Shown: positions 60,139-64,000 of the stretch, piece after piece | How the letters are laid out: each line of letters starts with the position of its first letter | How positions within the stretch are numbered: position 1 is the first letter of the stretch | Source of the DNA: Rhizohabitans arisaemae | Lineage (GTDB): Bacteria > Actinomycetota > Actinomycetes > Streptosporangiales > Streptosporangiaceae | Assembly (NCBI RefSeq): GCF_025996515.1 | Contig: NZ_BLRH01000014.1 | Coordinates: 248,001-312,000 of the forward strand | Length of the DNA: 64,000 nucleotides | Reading direction: 5' to 3' | The notes under the pieces: generated by a model | Databases searched by the model: none | Told to the model about the DNA's origin: nothing | The model's input: the letters and a program-made list of their open reading frames with translations, nothing else | Made by a program: the position numbers and the translations under genes

Positions 60139-60759
60139 TCAGCGGGTCTTGGTGAGGAAGTGGGAGACCGCGGCCATCGTCACCGTCTCGTAGGTGTCGC
60201 CGTCCTGGAGGTGCCCGGCCCGCTCCAGGCTGATCGCCCCGTGCGCGGCGGCCCACACCGTGTCCGCGATCTTCTGCGGGCTCGCCGGCCCGACGCCGCG
60301 GCCCGCGGCCACGCACTCGGCGACGGCGCGGTCGAGGATGTTGAGGGAGGCGCGGGCGATGGTGCGCGCCCGCTCGCTCGGCACGAAACCGGGGATCGTC
60401 TTCTCGAACATGAGCCCGTAGTGGTCCGGGTTGGCGAGCGCCGCCCGCCGGTAGCCGTTGCCGATGTCGATGACGTAGTCGACGGGGTCGCTCCGGCGCG
60501 GCACGGCTTCCAGATACCGCCGGAACCGGTCGAATCCCTCCAGGTAGAGCGCTTCGACCAGACCTTCCTTGGTCCCGAAGAGCGTGTAGATGTAGGTGGT
60601 GGAGCAGCCGGCCTCGGTGGCGATGCGACGGATGGACAGGGTGTGGGGTCCGGCGGTCGCCAGGAGTTTTCCGGCGATGTCCAGCAGATCACTACGGAAA
60701 ATTTCGGATTCATCCCCGATTCGCACGTCGTCACTGTCGTGGGCGGCCGTAGAGACCAT
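60139..60759 (-). CDS. TetR/AcrR family regulator
   Basis: A TetR-type repressor of 206 residues from ATG 60759; a longer frame starting at 60834 is less likely. The helix-turn-helix is SDLLDIAGKLLATAGPHTLS with IRRIATEAGCSTTYIYTLFG. The C-terminal domain (WAAAHGAISLERAGHLQDGD) carries the WHG-type motif seen in a TetR subgroup. It is divergent from gabD with 231 bases between, a region that includes a GTGGGG/CCCCAC palindrome. It may regulate gabD. Confidence 0.9.
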   Translation of the reverse strand: MVSTAAHDSDDVRIGDESEIFRSDLLDIAGKLLATAGPHTLSIRRIATEAGCSTTYIYTLFGTKEGLVEALYLEGFDRFRRYLEAVPRRSDPVDYVIDIGNGYRRAALANPDHYGLMFEKTIPGFVPSERARTIARASLNILDRAVAECVAAGRGVGPASPQKIADTVWAAAHGAISLERAGHLQDGDTYETVTMAAVSHFLTKTR

Positions 60760-60990
60760 CGACGCGTGTCCCTTCCCGTTCAGGGTCGTGTGGCTATCCG
60801 CGTTCGAGACTTTGCCATCCGTGTCCGCTGGCAAACCATTCGGTCATAAAAAACATCGGTATACAGGAAAAAGTCGCCTGTGTGGGGGGGATATCCCCAC
60901 CCCTGTTTGTCCTGGTCGGCGGTCCTTAGGTTCATGATTTGTACGAAATGGAGTGAGGGTTCTCCCTAGACCGCGGGATACCGTCTGGGC

Positions 60991-62418
60991 ATGGACGTGC
61001 GCCCCTTCTGGCTCGCCGGTCGCCCCGCCGTCGGAGCCGACGAGCTGACCGTGACCAACCCCTACGACGGCCGCGTGGCAGGCGTGGCGAGCGTACCCAC
61101 CGCGGCCCAGGTCGAGGAGGCCGTGGCGGCGGCGGCCGCGACGGCTGCCGCGGCGGCCGCGCTCCCCGTCCACGTCCGGGCCGACGCCCTCGCGCATGTC
61201 GCCGTACGGCTGAAGGAGCGGTCGGAGGAGATCGCCCAGATCATCAGCGCGGAGAACGGCAAGCCGATCTTCTGGGCGCGCGGCGAGGTCGCCCGGGCCG
61301 CCTCGACGTTCCGGTTCGCCGCCGAGGAGACCCGCCGGTTCAGCGGCGAGGTGCAGCGACTCGACACCGAACCCGCCGCCCAGGGGCGGCTCGCCTACAT
61401 CTCCCGCCGTCCGCACGGCCCGGTCCTCGCCATCACCCCGTTCAACTTCCCGCTCAACCTGGTGGCGCACAAGGTCGCGCCGGCGATCGCCGTCGGCGCC
61501 CCCGTGATCGTGAAGCCGGCTCCGGCGACGCCGCTCTCCGCCCTGCTGCTGGGGGAGCTCCTGGCCGAGACCGGCCTGCCCGAGGGGATGTTCTCGGTGC
61601 TGCCGGTGCACAACTCCGAGGCGGGTGCCCTCGTCGACGACCCCCGGCTCCCGATCGTCTCCTTCACCGGCTCCGGGCCGGTCGGTTACGCGATCATGGA
61701 TCGGGTGCCGCGTAAGCACGTCACCCTGGAGCTCGGCGGAAACGCCGCGGCGGTCGTCCTCGACGACGCCGACCTGGACTGGGCGGCGAGCCGGATCGCC
61801 CTGTTCGCCAACTACCAGGCCGGGCAGAGCTGCATTTCGGTCCAGCGGGTCCTCGTCTCCGAAGCCGTCTACCCCGCCTTCGCCGAGAAGCTGGTGCGGG
61901 CCGTCGCCGCGCTGGTCACCGGGGACCCGGCCGACGGCGCGACCCAGGTCGGGCCGCTCGTCTCGGTCGAAGCGGCCGAGCGGGTCCAGTCCTGGATCGA
62001 GGAGGCCGTGGCCGACGGGGCGACCGTCCTGGCCGGAGGCACCCGGGACGGCGCGACCGTCGCCCCGACCGTGCTCGCCGGCGTGCCCCGGACCGCCAAG
62101 GTCTGCGCCGAAGAGGTCTTCGGGCCGGTGCTCGTCCTGTCCCCGGTCTCCGGGGTGGACGAGGCGTTCCGCCAGGTCAACGCGTCCAGGTACGGCCTGC
62201 AGGCGGGGGTGTTCACCCGCTCCCTGGACATCGCCTTCCGCGCCAACGCCGAGCTGGAGGTGGGCGGCGTCGTCATCGGCGACGTCCCCTCGTTCCGTGC
62301 CGACCAGATGCCGTACGGCGGGGTCAAGGAGTCGGGGGTCGGTCGGGAGGGTGTCCGCTCGGCCATGCACGACTTCACCTACGAGAAGGTGATGGTCCTC
62401 ACCGGCCTCTCCCTCTGA
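60991..62418 (+). CDS. gabD: NAD(P)-dependent aldehyde dehydrogenase, probable succinate-semialdehyde dehydrogenase
   Basis: A 475-residue aldehyde dehydrogenase. Motifs are VLAITPFNFPLNLVAHKVAP, SFTGSGPVGYAIMDRVPRKH, the catalytic glutamate in LELGGNAAAVVLDDADLDW and the cysteine in QAGQSCISVQRVLVSEAVYP. The C-terminus (QMPYGGVKESGVGREGVRSA) is typical of succinate-semialdehyde and lactaldehyde-type enzymes. With gabT it would complete GABA breakdown to succinate. The exact substrate is inferred from this context. ATG 60991 has no strong Shine-Dalgarno. A divergent TetR gene lies upstream. Confidence 0.85.
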   Translation: MDVRPFWLAGRPAVGADELTVTNPYDGRVAGVASVPTAAQVEEAVAAAAATAAAAAALPVHVRADALAHVAVRLKERSEEIAQIISAENGKPIFWARGEVARAASTFRFAAEETRRFSGEVQRLDTEPAAQGRLAYISRRPHGPVLAITPFNFPLNLVAHKVAPAIAVGAPVIVKPAPATPLSALLLGELLAETGLPEGMFSVLPVHNSEAGALVDDPRLPIVSFTGSGPVGYAIMDRVPRKHVTLELGGNAAAVVLDDADLDWAASRIALFANYQAGQSCISVQRVLVSEAVYPAFAEKLVRAVAALVTGDPADGATQVGPLVSVEAAERVQSWIEEAVADGATVLAGGTRDGATVAPTVLAGVPRTAKVCAEEVFGPVLVLSPVSGVDEAFRQVNASRYGLQAGVFTRSLDIAFRANAELEVGGVVIGDVPSFRADQMPYGGVKESGVGREGVRSAMHDFTYEKVMVLTGLSL

Positions 62419-62434
62419 CCGCCGGGCGGCCCGC

Positions 62435-63418
62435 TCAGGAGTGCTGCGCCCTGCCGTACAGCTCCCTGATCTCCTCGCCGAAATAGGGGCCGTACATCGT
62501 GCCCAGGTCGTCGCTGTACTTGAAGCTGCTCACCGAGGTGATCGTGCCGGCCCCGGTGGCGGGGTCGAAGGCGCTGAGCCAGGGACCGCCGCTGGATCCG
62601 GCGGTCATGTCGCAGCGCAGGCCCTGATCGGTGGTCTGCCGGTGCGGGTCGGGGCGGACCTGGCCGCTGCAGTAGACCAGGTGGTCCCCGCCGTACGGCG
62701 GGTCGGCGGGGAAGCCGAAGCCGTAGGTCTGGCCGCCCCGGACCGGGTTGAACGCGATCTGCTGCGCCCCGACCACGTCGGCGACGTGCCTGCCGTCGGA
62801 GGTGTTCAGCGCGACCATGGCGACGTCGAAGCTGTCGTCGCCCCGTTTGGACCACGGCGCCGCGACGAACATCCGGCGGGCGGTGAAGGAGCCGTACGGC
62901 CCCCGGCCCGAGCTGTAGCCGGGGACGAAGAGCCAGTTGTCGGCCCACGAGCCGGTGCCGTTCTTGACGCAGTGCCCCGCCGTGACCACCAGGTCCCGGT
63001 TGGCGCTGCGCACGGTGCTCGCCGAGCAGACGAAGTCGGTCCGGTCCATGGTGAGGAAGACCCGGCCGGTGGTCCTGGCCACCTGGCCGTCGCCGAGCCA
63101 GCGGGAGCCGCCGACCGCGCTCGGGGCGGCGGCCGCCCGCTGCGGCTCGGCGGACCGGGGGAGCAGCGCGCCGACGGCGCCGTCCAGGAGGTCGACGGGG
63201 AGGGCCCGCGCCATCCGCTCGGGCGTCCAGTAGCCGGGGTCGGCCCGGCGGGCCGCGTGCTCGACGACGTCTCCGGGGGCCCCGGCCGCCACGCCCCGAT
63301 CGGCCGAGCCCGCCGGGGCCGGGGGGCCGTACGCCGCGGTGGTGGCGCCGAGCAGCGGCGCGCTCACGACACCGCCGAGCAGGGAGGCCGTCAGGAGCAG
63401 GGGAAGACTCGACGTCAT
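62435..63418 (-). CDS. Secreted trypsin-like serine peptidase
   Basis: A 327-residue exported S1-family peptidase. The signal peptide is MTSSLPLLLTASLLGGVVSA, followed by an approximately 110-residue pro-region and the catalytic domain. The triad is the His in LVVTAGHCVKNGTG, the Asp in DDSFDVAMVALNTSD and the Ser in CDMTAGSSGGPWLSAFDPA. Cysteines VCSAS and YCSGQ...LRCDM fit disulfides. ATG 63418 is chosen as the start of the signal peptide. It is convergent with gabD and divergent from dxr. Confidence 0.9.
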   Translation of the reverse strand: MTSSLPLLLTASLLGGVVSAPLLGATTAAYGPPAPAGSADRGVAAGAPGDVVEHAARRADPGYWTPERMARALPVDLLDGAVGALLPRSAEPQRAAAAPSAVGGSRWLGDGQVARTTGRVFLTMDRTDFVCSASTVRSANRDLVVTAGHCVKNGTGSWADNWLFVPGYSSGRGPYGSFTARRMFVAAPWSKRGDDSFDVAMVALNTSDGRHVADVVGAQQIAFNPVRGGQTYGFGFPADPPYGGDHLVYCSGQVRPDPHRQTTDQGLRCDMTAGSSGGPWLSAFDPATGAGTITSVSSFKYSDDLGTMYGPYFGEEIRELYGRAQHS

Positions 63419-63527
63419 GTAACCGAATTCTGGACTACTTTTTGTGTTTCCGTGACTACTTTCCGTCAATCGGTGTCGATGGGTTCGGCGGGTGCGGGAG
63501 GGCCGGACGCGCGGTCACAATGGAGGG

Positions 63528-64000
63528 GTGCAGGATTTCCACGACTCCCAGCGCTGTGTGACCGTTCTCGGTTCCACGGGCTCCATCGGGACCCAGGCCC
63601 TCGACGTCATCGCGCGCAACCCGGGCCGCTTCCGCGTCGCGGGCCTGGCCGCCGGCGGCTCCCGGATCGATCTGCTCGCCCGTCAGGCGGTGGAGTTCGG
63701 CGTCGAGGCGGTGGCGGTGGCCGACCCCTTCGCCGTACCGGCGCTGCGCGAGGCCCTGGCCGGGCATCCGGTGAAGGTGCTCGCCGGCCCGGAGGGGGTG
63801 GCCGAGGCCGCGGCCTGGCCGGGCGACGTGGTGCTCAACGGGATCACGGGCGCGCTCGGGCTGACCTCGACCGTCGCCGCGCTGCGGGCCGGCCGGGTGC
63901 TGGCGCTGGCGAACAAGGAGTCGCTGATCGCCGGCGGGTCGCTGGTGAAGCGGCTGGCCGGCCCGGGGCGGCTGCTCCCGGTGGACTCCGAGCATTCGGC
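63528..64000 (+). CDS. dxr: 1-deoxy-D-xylulose 5-phosphate reductoisomerase (3'-truncated)
   Basis: DXR catalyses the first committed step of the MEP isoprenoid pathway using NADPH. The visible part has the NADPH motif [60 protein letters not shown] and the diagnostic [13 protein letters not shown]. It continues past the window end (PVDSEHS, which carries the metal/substrate-binding Asp-Ser-Glu-His). GTG 63528 directly follows GGAGGG with no spacer, so an in-frame GTG at 63558 is possible. Confidence 0.93.
   Translation, partial: MQDFHDSQRCVTVLGSTGSIGTQALDVIARNPGRFRVAGLAAGGSRIDLLARQAVEFGVEAVAVADPFAVPALREALAGHPVKVLAGPEGVAEAAAWPGDVVLNGITGALGLTSTVAALRAGRVLALANKESLIAGGSLVKRLAGPGRLLPVDSEHS

Overview
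The window is a high-GC actinomycete chromosome segment with GTG starts, Tat and lipoprotein signals, PucR/Lrp/TetR regulators and an IdeR-type iron box. The order ffh-rpsP-khpA-rimM-trmD-rplS-lepB-rnhB, then yraN-yifB-dprA-xerC, then rpsB-tsf-pyrH-frr-cdsA, rlmN, and finally dxr follows the arrangement known from Streptomyces and relatives. The accessory genes (DUF4097/MMPL sensor locus, M12A-type protease) suggest the Streptosporangiales, but this is an inference from gene content and no species can be named.

Layout. 1-11.0 kb: translation, secretion and DNA-processing housekeeping genes, interrupted by a tandem-repeat spacer at 4950-5235. 11.0-18.3 kb: a block where streptomycetes usually carry the sporulation sigma factor gene whiG, which is not seen here. 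It holds an Lrp regulator divergent from a probable iodotyrosine-deiodinase-like flavoprotein, then a NarL response regulator, an MMPL exporter, and a convergent histidine kinase with its DUF4097 partner. 18.3-26.5 kb: M23 protein, rpsB-tsf-pyrH-frr-cdsA, a SUFU-domain protein, rlmN and a HIT protein. 26.5-27.05 kb: a spacer with an exact 121-bp duplication.

27.05-62.4 kb is dominated by a dispersed polyamine/GABA catabolic region: an Lrp regulator, aminobutyraldehyde dehydrogenase, potABCD, a PuuB-like FAD oxidase, two PucR regulators, a class-III aminotransferase with an mmsA-type dehydrogenase, a second PotD-like lipoprotein, gabT and gabD. Together they can import putrescine/spermidine and degrade it through aminobutyraldehyde and GABA to succinate, and perhaps through beta-alanine to acetyl-CoA. 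Unrelated modules are embedded in it: a cytosolic-looking astacin-like protease with an overlapping small ORF, a DUF5937/ArsR-MFS pair, an IclR regulator, RecD2, an orphan histidine kinase, a NAGPA-domain secreted protein, a TetR-MFS efflux pair with a clear operator, and an iron-regulated siderophore-interacting protein. The window closes with a secreted trypsin-like protease and the 5' part of dxr.

The signals most worth checking are the long inverted repeat between the Lrp gene and the polyamine operon (27657-27702), the TetR palindrome (49112-49138), the iodotyrosine-deiodinase-like gene, two repeat spacers that share a GTACGCCGTAC core, the protease/small-ORF pair, and a possible tnpB relic near 56.4-56.6 kb. 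No CRISPR array, tRNA or rRNA was recognised by eye.
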